From contig JANTUC010000010.1 in NCBI GenBank assembly GCA_026873275.1, forward strand, positions 682,001 to 746,000: a DNA stretch of 64,000 nt. The letters run 5' to 3'. Of this stretch, positions 23,808-34,899 are shown piece after piece. The first letter of the stretch is position 1; each line of letters opens with the position of its first letter. The position numbers and the translations under genes are program-made. This DNA comes from Pseudopithomyces maydicus. Taxonomy: Eukaryota > Ascomycota > Dothideomycetes > Pleosporales > Didymosphaeriaceae. A model generated the notes under the pieces. It was not told the origin of the DNA and searched no databases. It saw only the letters and a list, made by a program, of their open reading frames with translations.

Positions 23808-26020
23808 CTACAGGCCCAACTTCTTCACACCTTCACTCAAAATCCTATCTACCTCTTCCTTGTGGGTTGAGAAGTTGTCAACGAGATTATCCCACATCTT
23901 CGGTTCGTGTTCATGCTTCTTGTTGCTTGTCCACGCCCAATCCGTGATGGTAAACGGTCGTGAGCTTTCCATCATGAACGCGACTGCGCCTTGGCCTACG
24001 TAACACATTAGTTTCATAAAAAAACGACGTCGGTTTGTCATGAGCCGGTGACTTACTGATCTGCATCTCGGGCGGTGGCTGCGCACTCGCTGCCTTAAAC
24101 TCCTCATAGGCGACGCCGTGAGGGACAAATCCGCACTCGAAAGATACACCACCGGGTTGGAACTCGTCGGAGCGACCGGCATACTCGCCATAGATCAGAC
24201 CCATTAGTTCGGAGGCTGCGTTGCGATGGTAGTATGGGGGCCGGTAGGTGTGACTTGCGACGTCCCATCTGGGGCTGAAGATGAGGAAATCTGCGAGGGG
24301 TGCGGAGGGGTCGCGCGAAGGGGCTGTGAGGACACAGAAGATGGATGGGTCGATATGATCCACTATTCTTCGAATCAGGATCGCCCTGACTATGAATAGG
24401 ACTAAAGATAGTACATACCTGAGATCGAGCCCACGTTTACAAACTTGGTGAGATCATATTTGTACGGGACGTAGTTTCCGTGCCATGCGACCACATCGAA
24501 GGGGCTGTGGTTCTGCGTACTCTTGAAGAATTTGCCGCCCAGCTTGTAGATGATCTCCCATGACTCTTTCTCGATTTCGTACTTTGCGACTGGATGGAGG
24601 AAGTCGCGAGCATTTGCAAGACCATTTGCGCCAAGAGGGCCTGTTCTGGTTTAGTACACAAGGTTTCCAGATAAAGATAACCACAGAACTGACCTAGCTC
24701 GGGAAGCTGGAAGTTTGAACCCCAAATCTCCAAAATGTAGCCCCTTGTTGGACCTTCAACGTTGACTTTGAACCGCTGGCCTCGCTGGATGACACAAATT
24801 TCACCCGGTTGCACATACAACATCCCGAATTCGGTTTGGATGTCCTAGGTCATCTGATCAGCACAGGCATTCTACCAAATCCGTTCATGTCTTAGACCTC
24901 CCGCTCAAAATAGCACTTTGGCACCATTCAATCGAGCTAGCCAAGAGAGAAAAGCACATACCAAGTTACCCTCCTGCGCCACAATCAAATAGTCACCGTC
25001 CGAATTGACCGTAGCCCTCTTGTCCATGCTCTTGTTGCATAGGAAACTGTGGACGGCCAATCCTTCACGGAGGGTAGGATCTCCGGATCCGGCAATGGTC
25101 TTAAGCCCGGAGACAAAGTCAACATGGCCATCGGAAGGAATGTCGAAGGGCAACCACGCAAGCTGCGTGGGCGAAACGTGCACGCGTGGGTTGAGTGGCA
25201 AGAAGCAGGATTCGGTATCTTTGTTGTCAGGAAGGTCGGTCTGTATGAGTGTTGCGTCAGCTTATGACGTCTGACGTGGTCAGACGAAGTGGAAATAACG
25301 GTGGGGTGAATAGTGTCCGAAGAAAGAGAAAGGGAGACGTCTGATTCTTCGGAAACCTCCGGGATGGGCCGGGCATGTCCACTAGCCGGGTGTGCGGCGT
25401 ATGAGGCGTGCACAACGTAATTCGGAGGCACGGTGTTGATATCATGTAAGCTTCGAGCCTGCACCACACTTGCTGACGGTACACGCGCGCCTGTATCCCT
25501 GGTCTATAGGGCTGAGAGTAATATCAAACGCGACTTACAAAGCCTTGATGAGCGACAGCGGGCCTTGCTCTATACAGCCTGCACGGGGGTCAGCATGTTT
25601 GACTTTACGCGGCGACGATGAAAAAAGTTGGGTACGCACCAAGCTTTTTTGTTCAGGTGCCTCGGCGCAACGAAGGCAGTTGCGGTCATCTGCTCAGCAT
25701 AAAGCCCAAATCTCACGTTACGTGGGCTGTTCTGGCCTTGAGGGATGGTGCCTGTACACCGATGTCTGTGGTCAGAACGGTGCCTCGCGCCAGCAATATC
25801 AGGAGCTAATTACCCGGGACGGCTTCGCTCTCGAAGACGTTGTTGAAGCCTTGTTGATACTACAGCACACTATCAGCATGGGCAATTTGCTTCTTGGTCG
25901 TAATCTCACTTGGTAAGGGTCGTTTTTCCGTGTTCGAAATGAAGGAACAGAGCCATCTTTCTGGGTTTCGGCCCAATGAAAGATGCGCTGGTACTCTTTA
26001 GGGTTGTCCAGGGCAGGCAT
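23808..26020 (-). CDS. hmgA: Homogentisate 1,2-dioxygenase, divergent, nine exons
   Basis: Ring-opening Fe(II) dioxygenase of phenylalanine/tyrosine breakdown, converting homogentisate to maleylacetoacetate. Nine exons (25910-26020, 25814-25859, 25640-25751, 25539-25578, 24962-25240, 24694-24844, 24419-24640, 24057-24362, 23808-23995) sum to 485 codons. Family blocks in order: YQQGFNNVFESEAVPG, GLYAEQMTATAFVAPR, NGDYLIV-type strand as NSDGDYLIVAQEG, VIQRGQRFKV, FDVVAWHGNYVPYKYDL, PYYHRNAASELMGLIYG and FVPHGVAYEEF. His and Glu of the HRNAASE block and His of PHG match the iron ligands of the family. Unusual points are a ~37-residue N-terminal extension, exons as short as 40 and 46 nt, and FECGFVPHGVAYEE where typical enzymes have a Leu-His-Ser plus PHGPD-like sequence. 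No other tyrosine-catabolism gene adjoins it. Confidence 0.88.
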
Positions 26021-28416
26021 GGTGGTCCGTGGAAGCCGTCAGGACCGGGTATATGGGACGAGGGCGGAGTTGGATGTGTCAAATACGAATGGGCAGGATG
26101 TGGGATGGAGGACTGAAGTCAATTGAAGCACGTTGGAGCAAGAAATTGGGGTTCATGGACCCCACATCACGTAGGTCACCAAGGTGGGGCTAAATGAGGG
26201 GCAGTTGAGGCTCATGGGATGATGTTTTTGGAAAAGCTGGTCCAATGGCCGTACGATGGGACGAGGCTACGAAGGCATGGACACGACGGTACCGTGTAAG
26301 GGAGCTTGGGTGGACTTGTCACCTAACTGCCGACGAAGCATGGAACGGACGGGCGAATGGTTGAGGGGCACACTGGTGCATACCGACGCAGCTACTGCCC
26401 AAGAGGTTAGCCCGCAGCGTTACCCCGACGCCCTCACCCAAGCACTCCGGCAATACTGTCGGGCCGGGCATCTGGGTTCCCATCGTGGAGACAGACAGGG
26501 CGGGGTGCATTTCTCTCCAACAAAGTCCGTCAGCGAGTCCTCCAACGAGTCCTCTCACGGATGCTCATCGTCTCGGGCGGCACAGGCTAAACCCGACTCG
26601 GAGGGAGAGGTTGGCCAGAACAGGCTCGAGTCGCCCGTCTGCTTACACCGATCGCCATGACTCCCTGGCATATGCCTTTGCAAATGCGAACAGGAGTAAT
26701 CAAGAGAGACGCCACGGCGAGATTTCCCTCAGCCCTGCTAGACAGTGCGGACGCGGGCCTCGGCTGTGTGCGACGTCAATGTCGAAACCAGTCCCACCTT
26801 GGCCGTCCCGTATAACCGCGTATCGCGAACTTGCCATGTCAAGTTTCATGCAAGTGAGATAGCGTTGCACCCGCTCATCTAGCACAATCTCGTCCTGGCC
26901 CCTTCCGGACGCGAGCTACACTAGCTGAAGTGCACTTGGAGGAGGTCCGAGGCCAGGCCTACCGATCCGCGATCTGCCTTGATTACAGACGGCCTAGCGC
27001 TATTTAAAGCGATGGCTTGTATTGATCGATAAGATGGCGATCATGCTAAGCTAACGAGCGCAGCAATGTTTATCGAACAGGAAAGCGAGCGAGAGCTGAG
27101 TGTGCGTGTGTGCGTGCGCAGGTGCGAGAGGGAGGGAGTGTGTGTGTGTGCTGGGGCTGAAGGGCAGCGCCCCCATCATTATTACGTCTCATCCACCACT
27201 ACCACCACCACCACATGGGAAAGGAAAGACAAAAGCCCTGGGGCCCTGGGGCCCTGCAGCCCTGGAGGACCGTCCTCCTCCTGAGCGCGCTTCCCGCCGC
27301 GAAGGGGCAGCCGGCCCAGGTCGACTCGGTCATTCAGTCGCGAATTCACCCACCAGCCTGAAGCAACAGGCATCGCGCCGTGTGTGGCGACGCGGCGACG
27401 GACAGCCGCTGTTGCACGTTGTGGCGCCCGCCGACCCCGCACTTGCAGGTGCAGTTGGTCTGAGCTGCGCGGATATGTATATGCAATGCAATATGCTGAT
27501 CCAGGGCTCTAGCACCATGCACAACACCATCTTCTTCCAACGTCGCCTAAATCGGATAGTCATGAGTATCTGGACCTGCCCGCCTGCACACCCTCACCGT
27601 GCCGCGCTTGGTCCAAAGGGTCGAAGCGCCATGGCAACAGCCAAAGTCACGCTCGCCGTCCCAGCCGTCGACACCTTCTGGCGAGCAAAGCAATCCGCCC
27701 TCGAGCACAAGGCGGTCAACAGGGCGAGGCGCTCCACGCGCTGCGTCCAGGGCGAGCTCCGCCGTTGTGTCATCGGTGTGCCTGTGCTCGCCGTGTCCGA
27801 AAAGGTGATTTGGAAATGCGCCTCCTAGCACCCCTCGGAATCTCGTCCGACCCAGTTCCGAGGCGGTTCTGGTCCGAGCAGCCACGAGGTGGAGAGGGCA
27901 GCCATCTCCGCCAGGCGGTCCAAAGTGGGTGGGAGCCCAAGCGGAGTCTAAGACGGACCATATGACTCGTCCGCTACCGCACCCTCTCTGGAGCGTGATG
28001 ACATGACAAGGTGCGGCACCCCTGTCCAAGACTGCCGGAAGATCCATCGCCATTGCTGGCGCTAAGCAACATGGTCAATACTTTGCATATGGCAGGTTGG
28101 GACGTTGTCGGCCCTGCCATGTGTGGTGTTGGGTTAGTGATGTAAGAGCAACTAGCTGCAAGCGACGGCAGATGATGTAAGGAAGCAGCCAGCTAGAACG
28201 AACGAACGACAGATGATGTAAGGCCGGCCGACAAGAGGGATATACGAAGAGCACGGTGGGTGGCGTGAAGTGGTATCTCAGTGTAACAGCAACGATTACC
28301 AAGAAGGTGTGTTTGCTATGGATGGTTTCTACGCGACGCGCGTCGCGTCCTCTACTGGCAACAGCAACAGTACGTACGGTGCATGCACTCGGGCAGCCCC
28401 AGAGCCGGCTGCAGGC
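26021..28416. other. Intergenic, GC-rich DNA
   Basis: This holds the promoter of the minus-strand dioxygenase gene and the 3' flank of the minus-strand SFT2 gene. From 26.2 kb onward it is GC-rich. The longest open frames (about 27.1-27.8 kb on plus, 27.5-28.05 kb on minus) overlap one another and resemble nothing I know. Simple repeats include GTGT tracts near 27.10-27.15 kb and ACC units near 27.2 kb. I call no gene. Confidence 0.5.
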
Positions 28417-30223
28417 TCAATCGCTCATCCAGGCGGCGACTCGGTTGCCCCCAAAGCGCGCAGCGAAACGCAGGCCGGTGGAGCCCATGGGAAAGTACGA
28501 AACCGTGTAGAAGGCGAGACAGACCAGCTGCGCGACCGTTGCAAGGAAGGTCAGAAGCAGCATGTGAAGCTGCGGTCAGGTGGCCAAACGTTAGCAGGCA
28601 CCCTATCGATAAGCTAGCGTGGGGGAGACAGGAAGGAGCGACGACGATGCGCGCAGGGTTCAGCGGCAGGGGTGGGGCTGGGAAGACTGCCGTGACCTAC
28701 CGAGATGCTAGAGTAGAGCGTGAGGGCAATGCTGCCAAAATAGGCCGCCGTGAAGGGCAGACGAGGGCCCGAAACAAGATGCTGGACTGTCCACCGGGTC
28801 AGCAGCTGCCAGCCATGCCTAGCGAGTGAGGCTTCCTTACTATACGTCTTCGGTCCCATTAAAACGCCCCAGGCGCAGAGGAACAATACACTGCCCATCG
28901 ACCACTTGAGTCAGGGAACACTGGTTAGCTTGTGCACATCTCCCTGCAATGCCGCCGGCCCACACCGAGGGGATGTTGGATTTAGGTATGCCCTTCTGCA
29001 GCGCCCCGGTGCTAGCACCCGGATGATCGATGCAAAGGGTCTAATGTAGATCGCGCCGTGGCTAGAGAGGTCATGAGTGGCACACCTCCAGACCACCGCA
29101 CGCCATTCGCCAGACTCGCCCCTCTGCAATCGCCGAGTGGAGCCTCGACGGCTATAGTCGACCTTCTATGACCCTGGAAGTAGGCTGCATGATAGTTCGC
29201 AGCTCGCCCAGGGTACGATGCACTGTGTGCCACGGCCTCACCGCAGACAAGGCTCGCTACGCTCCGACTGGCCAGATGACTGTGGATTTGGAAGCAAGGA
29301 AACCTGCTGAGACTTACAAGAATGGCAAATTTGCTAGGCTTGAGGAGGAAGACGGGCGTGAACATGAGCCCGATCGACGTAGCAAACAAGGCCACAGCTG
29401 CAAGCAGCAGACCGCCTGGTCGCAACACTCCAGTTAGCCAACATGGAAACAACATCATCATTACAACGGGCCACTCACCAAAGATCAGCATGCGGTCCCA
29501 CCGGCTCACTGTGTAACGCAACAGTTAGCAAAGTTCAGAGACAGCTCCAGCGGCCGCGCATATGCAAGCCTTCTGCACACAGGAGGGTTTACGCAGGAAC
29601 TCCCTTCTGTCACGTTGGTCGATCGCTGCACGATCCGACCAGGTGACATACTAAGGGTCCAGCGGCCGGCGGCTAGAGCTTGTTTGGGGACAGGATAGGG
29701 ACTTGTTGCATCCATGTAATTCTTGACTCTTGCAGATAGACATGGCATTCTGGGAAGTGCATCTAAGACTGTGGGCTTGCGCAGTGAATAATGGACCCAT
29801 CACGAGGCCACTCAATACACGCAAATGCGCCGAATCGTACCCAGATCGAGATCTGAACTTTTGCATGCCTGACGGGAGAGTGGTGGGTGGGGGGAAGGGA
29901 GCAATGTGAAAGGATTTCCATCGAGGCAGTGAAATTTGATAGTTTTTAGGAGAATGGGGGGGGGCAAGTTCGCCACTTTAACAGAGTAGATGGCACTTAC
30001 ATGCAAAGAATCCTTCTTCTTCCTCCCTTCTCGTGGGTGCGGGAAGAGGTGCCCCAGGACCTTCGTTTGAAGTCGGGAGCCTAACATAGCCTCCGGATCC
30101 GAAGGGATTCAGATTCTGAAGCCGGCCCATCAAGGAGGGCGGCGCAGTGTTCACGGGAACGTCGGGATCCCGTCTGCTCCATCCTAGGGAATTCATCGAG
30201 TCGCGGAACGAGGCCGACGCCAT
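28417..30223 (-). CDS. SFT2: SFT2-type vesicle transport protein, six exons
   Basis: Small four-helix Golgi membrane protein of the Got1/Sft2 family that assists fusion of endosome-derived vesicles with the Golgi. Exons 30001-30223, 29479-29508, 29318-29397, 28841-28904, 28701-28786 and 28417-28569 sum to 212 codons (211 residues). The soluble N-terminus reads MASASFRDSMNSLGWSRR, then NPFGSGGYVRLPT and RREEEEGFFALSRWDRMLIF. Membrane blocks follow, with LLKPSKFAIL, FLCAWGVLMGP, HLVSGPRLPFTAAYFGSIAL and VSYFPMGSTGLRFAARFGG, ending WMSD. Exon 2 is only 30 nt. Introns 1 (492 nt) and 3 (413 nt) are long for this window. All donors are GTAAGN, GTGAGT or GTAGGT. The gene is invisible as a single open frame but complete when spliced. 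Confidence 0.92.
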
Positions 30224-30830
30224 GTTTATTCGGGACGGGGGGTGGATGGAAGCCTGTTTTACACGGGAGACACGGCGAGATGGTGGTGAGATGGAAGCTT
30301 TTCGAGGAGCCGCAGCAGGCGACGCACGATAGCCGGGCTCTCTCAGGCGCTAGGCAGGCAGGCTCGGACGGGAACCCTTGGACGAGGGCCTCAAGGATTC
30401 AGGCTCTTCCTCGCTCTCTCTCTCTATCTCCTACGGCGCTATGGCAGCGGCGCGGTGCAGCGGCAGAAGGACAGAGGGCTGCACGACGGAAGATTTCGTG
30501 CAGCTGCCGCAGGTGATGTCGGCCGCGTCGTATGCAGCTGTGTGGGTAGACGGCCCAATGACAGATGTCAGACAGAGGTCTCAGACAGGGCGACCGGTGC
30601 GCGAGGCTTGTGACGAGACGCGCAGTGTGGGCGGCGGTGGAGACACTGGAGGCACTGGGGGGAGCTTCGCAGCCGGCGTGGCGGAGGCTATTGGACGGGA
30701 GAGGGTGCAGCGGGAGGGCCAGGGCTTGGGCGCAGGGCACGGTAGGGGGGGATGGAGGGGGGCTAAGGGTCGCAGTCGCGGTCGCGGGGAGGGGTGGGCA
30801 GGCAGGCAGCGCAGCTTCACCCGTCTGGTG

Positions 30831-30881
30831 TGTATGGCGTGTATGGTGTGTATGGTGCTCGCCGTGCTCGCCGTGCTCGGG
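30831..30881. repeat. Two adjacent nonamer arrays
   Basis: Three copies of TGTATGGYG are followed without a gap by two copies of CTCGCCGTG and a partial third. Both have a 9-bp period. Confidence 0.85.
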
Positions 30882-31382
30882 CGCGCGATATGGTTTGGAG
30901 CGGTGCTAGTGGGTCCGGAAAGCTGGACGACCAGGGGGGGGAGGGCCGCCCGATATCATCTCGTCAGCGAAACCGCATCCACCACCCACACCCCAGGCAG
31001 GCCAAGGCGAACTACCAGCGCTCCCCCAGCAGGCTGCGCGAACGGTGGGCGATGGGCGCGATCTTCGCCCACCCGATTCATGCTTGCAAAGCGTGGGAGT
31101 CACCATGCCTTCTGGAACTGAGACAACCTTCCACTTTCCTGTCCACCACTACCGCTACCTAACGCGGGTGACCTGCTGCTGAGGCCGCGGGAAGCCAGGC
31201 CGCAGGCAGCCAGCATGGTAGAGCCACACTCGCTGGAGGGGGGCGGCGGCTGCAGTGCCATCAGCGATTACATGCTGAAGAGAGCCGCTTAGGGCTGCGA
31301 TGCGAGTATATATGCTGCCGTCCCGCCTGGCTCCGGCCGCAGGTAGTAATCGTCTTGCTGTCTGTCTCATGCTGCCGCCCGG

Positions 31383-31424
31383 CTCGCCCATCTCGCCCAT
31401 CTCCACCATCTCCACCATCTCCAT
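31383..31424. repeat. Two adjacent nonamer arrays, second site
   Basis: Two copies of CTCGCCCAT followed by two copies of CTCCACCAT and a partial copy, again with a 9-bp period. They lie 0.5 kb from the first pair of arrays, in the same promoter region. Confidence 0.85.
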
Positions 31425-33204
31425 GTACCGTGTCGCCAGGTAGAAAGCCACGCTGCACCTCTCGCCCGCAACACGCTGAAGACGTCACCCGCCTCCCGGC
31501 GCCGTACGCCAGCCAGACCCGCGCCCCCAGGACGCACTGCATCCTGTGTTTCTTTTGCCGAACCCCGCGAGAGCTGCGCTGCAGGCGAAGTCGCTGGTTG
31601 AATCGTGGGCTGCCGGCGCCGACATCCTTGGCGGCCATCCTCGACTGCCAGACCGCCTTCTGAGTCCTCTCTCCCAGCCGTTGCGCCTCCCCCCAGGGCC
31701 TGAATCCTCGCCCTCCTCTCACCGAGCCGCACCACCCAGGCACTCAGCCTTCAAACGCCCCAGGGCCATTGTCCCGCCTCTTACCAGCGCGCATTGTCCT
31801 GTCCGCCGTTAGCGCCAAGTAGGAGAGAAGCGGATACCGACCCTCCCCCACCTATAAGTCGCCCTCTGCCCACCTCCACTATACCCTTCCCCCGGACGGC
31901 GTTGCACAGCGCTCGCCTCCACCGCCCCTCCTCCTGCTCCTGCTCTGGCAATTGCACGCCCGAGACGAGCGCCCTCGATCCTCGGCCCAGGACGACCCTC
32001 CTGCACCTTGTCCCCCGGGCCCACCACCCACCATCCATCCCTCAAAGAAGACAAACGTGTGCCACCGGCCTCCCCCACCACCACCACACCACACCACCGC
32101 TTCTCAACGCTCGAGGCGCGCGAGTTTGCTGCCCCAAACTGCGCGGCACCCACCCGCTCCACCGCCTGCTCCGCTTCTCGAGGCCTTGCCCGGGCCGCAC
32201 GAGTCGCCTTGATTGCGCCTGCCGCATCTGCTTGGTGAGTCAACGCCCCGACCGTCCCTTCCTCCCCTCCGCCAGCCTGCGCCTTGCAGCCTGGCGATAG
32301 CACGCCCTGTCCCAGACGGCGGCATTGGCGCCGTGCCACCGTCGTGCCGACCGTCTCTCTGCTTTGGGCCTGTCCGTACCACCCTCTCCGCCACCCCGGA
32401 AGTGCGGAGAGCTGCTGTCCACCGACCCTCGCCTCTGCCTGTGCGCCACAATTCTGCAACCGCAGACGCCCGTCCTCAGACTCGGATCCTGTGAGAGCCT
32501 GCCGCTGACATATCCCTCCAGACCCGCCCGGAACCACATACACGAGCGTGGACGCACCCCCAATCCCCGTCTTCGCGCCCGCTCAAGCCCCAAGCCCTCG
32601 CGCCCCCCCCATACACCACACCGACCGCCGAGGAAGGAGCGCTCTGGACCTTGTGTGTGTCAACTCCACAGCCTCGTCCCTGTGTCTGGTGAGTCCTGCT
32701 TCCCCTACTGGCGCCCTGCAGCTGCAGCGTCGCCGGCCTCTGCACGCCTTGTCCACAACGACTAACGCTTCTTAAAGACAAACACCTCTGCCTCGAGGGT
32801 CTGCTAGCAACTGCCCCGAGCTTTGCCTTTCTGATCTTGTGGCCGCTAGCAATTAGCTTTCAACGTCTTTATAGGGTCACAGGCTGTCTTGTGCTGCCTA
32901 CACCCTGCACCCTACTGACTGCATTCCGTGGTCACTCGCTTGGACAAGGAAAGAACGTTTCAGACCATTGAGACCCGGGACCACTACCGGTACTCGGCCT
33001 CTACCATCGCATTCCACCCCACTGTAACATTCAGTGATGCCACAGCCCAGTAAGTACGCCTTTTGTCACGTCCACACCCCTTGGTTGTCATGAGAACACC
33101 CAAGGGCAAACCCTTGTCGCTTTGCCGCTGTCCACCACCATATATGCCTTTCCACTTCTGTTCTCCTTGTTCCCGCACACCCGGTTTCCTTCACTGTTGC
33201 CATC

Positions 33205-34899
33205 ATGCTCTATGAAAGCATACTGACTGTCCCTCAAGCGGACGCCCTTTTCACTCCTCCTTCTTCTTACTCTCCTCAGAAGACACTCTCGAGGCTGGAC
33301 TTTCGCCCGGACCCGTTCTCTGACGACACATTAGACCCCGACATCTTTAACATGGCCAGCAGTGGCTCACCTACTCCATATATCAAAGAGGAGCACGACG
33401 ATTTTGGCCACAACGGCTTCATTTCTCAAAGCGGATTCAGCATGAATCAGCCTTTTGGTAACCAACAGTTCAGTGCCGCTCATGAAAGTGGGAATGGTAT
33501 CAACCCATCTGATCTCACCATGAGCGGAAACATGAGCATGAATAACCACTTTGGTGGTTCCAATAACTATATTCCAGGAGGTGCTGGCATTGCAGACGAC
33601 GAACTCGCTGATTCGTTGGGCAACTTTGATCAGCACCAAGGGTTTGATACGTTTGGTCAGAACGACCACTCGAATCAGCACGACTTCTTCCAACCGAACA
33701 GCGGCCATGTCATTGGCTCTCATCAGAACATCAACCACCAGATCTATTCTAATACCCCTGATGATGCTCCCATCCAAAGTCCGTTCGTCAACGCCAACGG
33801 TTTCGATTTCAACCAATATCATAATCGACAACCTCTAGGATTTCCTGGCAGCTTACAAGGCAACCAAGCTCGTCCTCGTATCTCTATGAGTCGGCTGCCT
33901 TCCGACACCAGAAGTCCCATGTCGCCCAAGACACCGGCCATCAGTAACCTACATTTGGGCACACCAGACTCTGGGAACTTTGCCTCTCAGCCAATCATGG
34001 CGGCCAACATGCACCGACACAAGCCTAGTGTGTCCAGCCAGTGGGATGGCACACCAGGAAGCGCCCACTCTTGGATAGATTCACCAACCCAGTCACCTCA
34101 TACTGGTAATCTGCAACACCATCAGATCTCAGAAGTCATGCATTCTGCCAAGCATGCATCACTTCCCGCTAAAGTCGACATTGGCCAAACACAAGATGCA
34201 AAGAAACGTCGCCGCCGTGAATCGCACAACCTTGTAGAGCGTCGCCGTCGTGACAACATCAACGAGCGCATCCACGATCTCTCTCGCCTTGTGCCGCAGC
34301 ATCGTCTTGAGGATGAGAAGATCCGCAAGCACATCAACAACAATGGACCCCTTTCGCCTACCATGGGAGCTGCCGGAATGTCACCACCGCAAGCTACGTC
34401 TTTGCTAGCTGGTGGGGCAGGGAGACGAGCGGCTGGTAATATCACTCAGGGTTTGCCGATTGAAGAGAAGGACAAGGGCCCCAACAAAGGTGATATCCTC
34501 AATGGAGCCGTCAGCTGGACCCGTGATCTCATGTGGCTTCTTTACAAGATGAACCAGGAGCGTGACGAGATGCTATCACGTCTTCAAGAATTAGCTCCTG
34601 ATGAGACTTGGGTCGACTCGTCCGAGGAGACCCGTCGTATGACAACTGAGTTGGTAGATGCAGTCGAGAAGAACGGCTTCGCGAGTTTCAAATATTCACG
34701 TGGGCCAGGATCTGGACTACGTGTACCAAAGCACACCAATCTTGCCGGCGAGCCTATCAACCACACCCCACAGAGTCTGAGTCCCGATATGCAAAGCAAC
34801 GGCAGCGGATCCAACATCAACACAAACAACGCTTCGCAGCAGTACTGGACCAACCAGAGTCTGAAAGAAGAAGACGAATACAATATGGACATGAACTAA
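33205..34899 (+). CDS. bHLH transcription factor with long loop (Rtg3/MITF-like)
   Basis: Nuclear E-box-binding regulator of 564 residues in one exon. The basic region and helix 1 (about residues 333-366) read KKRRRRESHNLVERRRRDN then INERIHDLSRLVP. The His-Glu-Arg pattern (H-N-x-x-E-R-R-R-R) is that of CACGTG-type E-box binders. Helix 2 (about 427-456) is GDILNGAVSWTRDLMWLLYK. The loop between the helices is ~60 residues, far longer than the usual 5-20, and Gly/Pro/Asn-rich; long loops occur in yeast Rtg3. The N-terminal 330 residues are Asn/Gln/Ser/His-rich and probably disordered activation sequence. The ATG at 33205 is the first in frame; a second at 33352 (MASSGSPTPY) is a possible alternative start. 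Target genes cannot be told. Confidence 0.88.
   Translation: MLYESILTVPQADALFTPPSSYSPQKTLSRLDFRPDPFSDDTLDPDIFNMASSGSPTPYIKEEHDDFGHNGFISQSGFSMNQPFGNQQFSAAHESGNGINPSDLTMSGNMSMNNHFGGSNNYIPGGAGIADDELADSLGNFDQHQGFDTFGQNDHSNQHDFFQPNSGHVIGSHQNINHQIYSNTPDDAPIQSPFVNANGFDFNQYHNRQPLGFPGSLQGNQARPRISMSRLPSDTRSPMSPKTPAISNLHLGTPDSGNFASQPIMAANMHRHKPSVSSQWDGTPGSAHSWIDSPTQSPHTGNLQHHQISEVMHSAKHASLPAKVDIGQTQDAKKRRRRESHNLVERRRRDNINERIHDLSRLVPQHRLEDEKIRKHINNNGPLSPTMGAAGMSPPQATSLLAGGAGRRAAGNITQGLPIEEKDKGPNKGDILNGAVSWTRDLMWLLYKMNQERDEMLSRLQELAPDETWVDSSEETRRMTTELVDAVEKNGFASFKYSRGPGSGLRVPKHTNLAGEPINHTPQSLSPDMQSNGSGSNINTNNASQQYWTNQSLKEEDEYNMDMN

Larger units (their letters stand above)
30224..33204. other. Divergent promoter and leader DNA between SFT2 and the bHLH gene
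   Basis: About 3 kb, GC-rich, with no convincing protein. The plus strand is G-rich from roughly 30.3 to 30.95 kb and C-rich from roughly 31.0 to 32.7 kb, so each flanking gene has pyrimidine-rich sense-strand DNA upstream. Several GTGAGT or CAG strings (for example near 32231, 32671 and 32689) could mark introns in a long bHLH leader. Two nonamer arrays lie inside and are listed separately. The many long open frames here follow from base composition. Confidence 0.55.

Noticed and set aside
27547..28053. 168-codon open frame on the minus strand in GC-rich DNA
   Set aside because: It overlaps an equally long plus-strand frame, resembles no family, and GC-rich DNA yields long random frames. 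No splice or start context supports it.
30378..32600. Many long overlapping open frames on both strands between SFT2 and the bHLH gene
   Set aside because: They are compositional, rich in Arg, Gly, Pro and Ala, and mirror one another on opposite strands. I treat the region as promoter and leader DNA.
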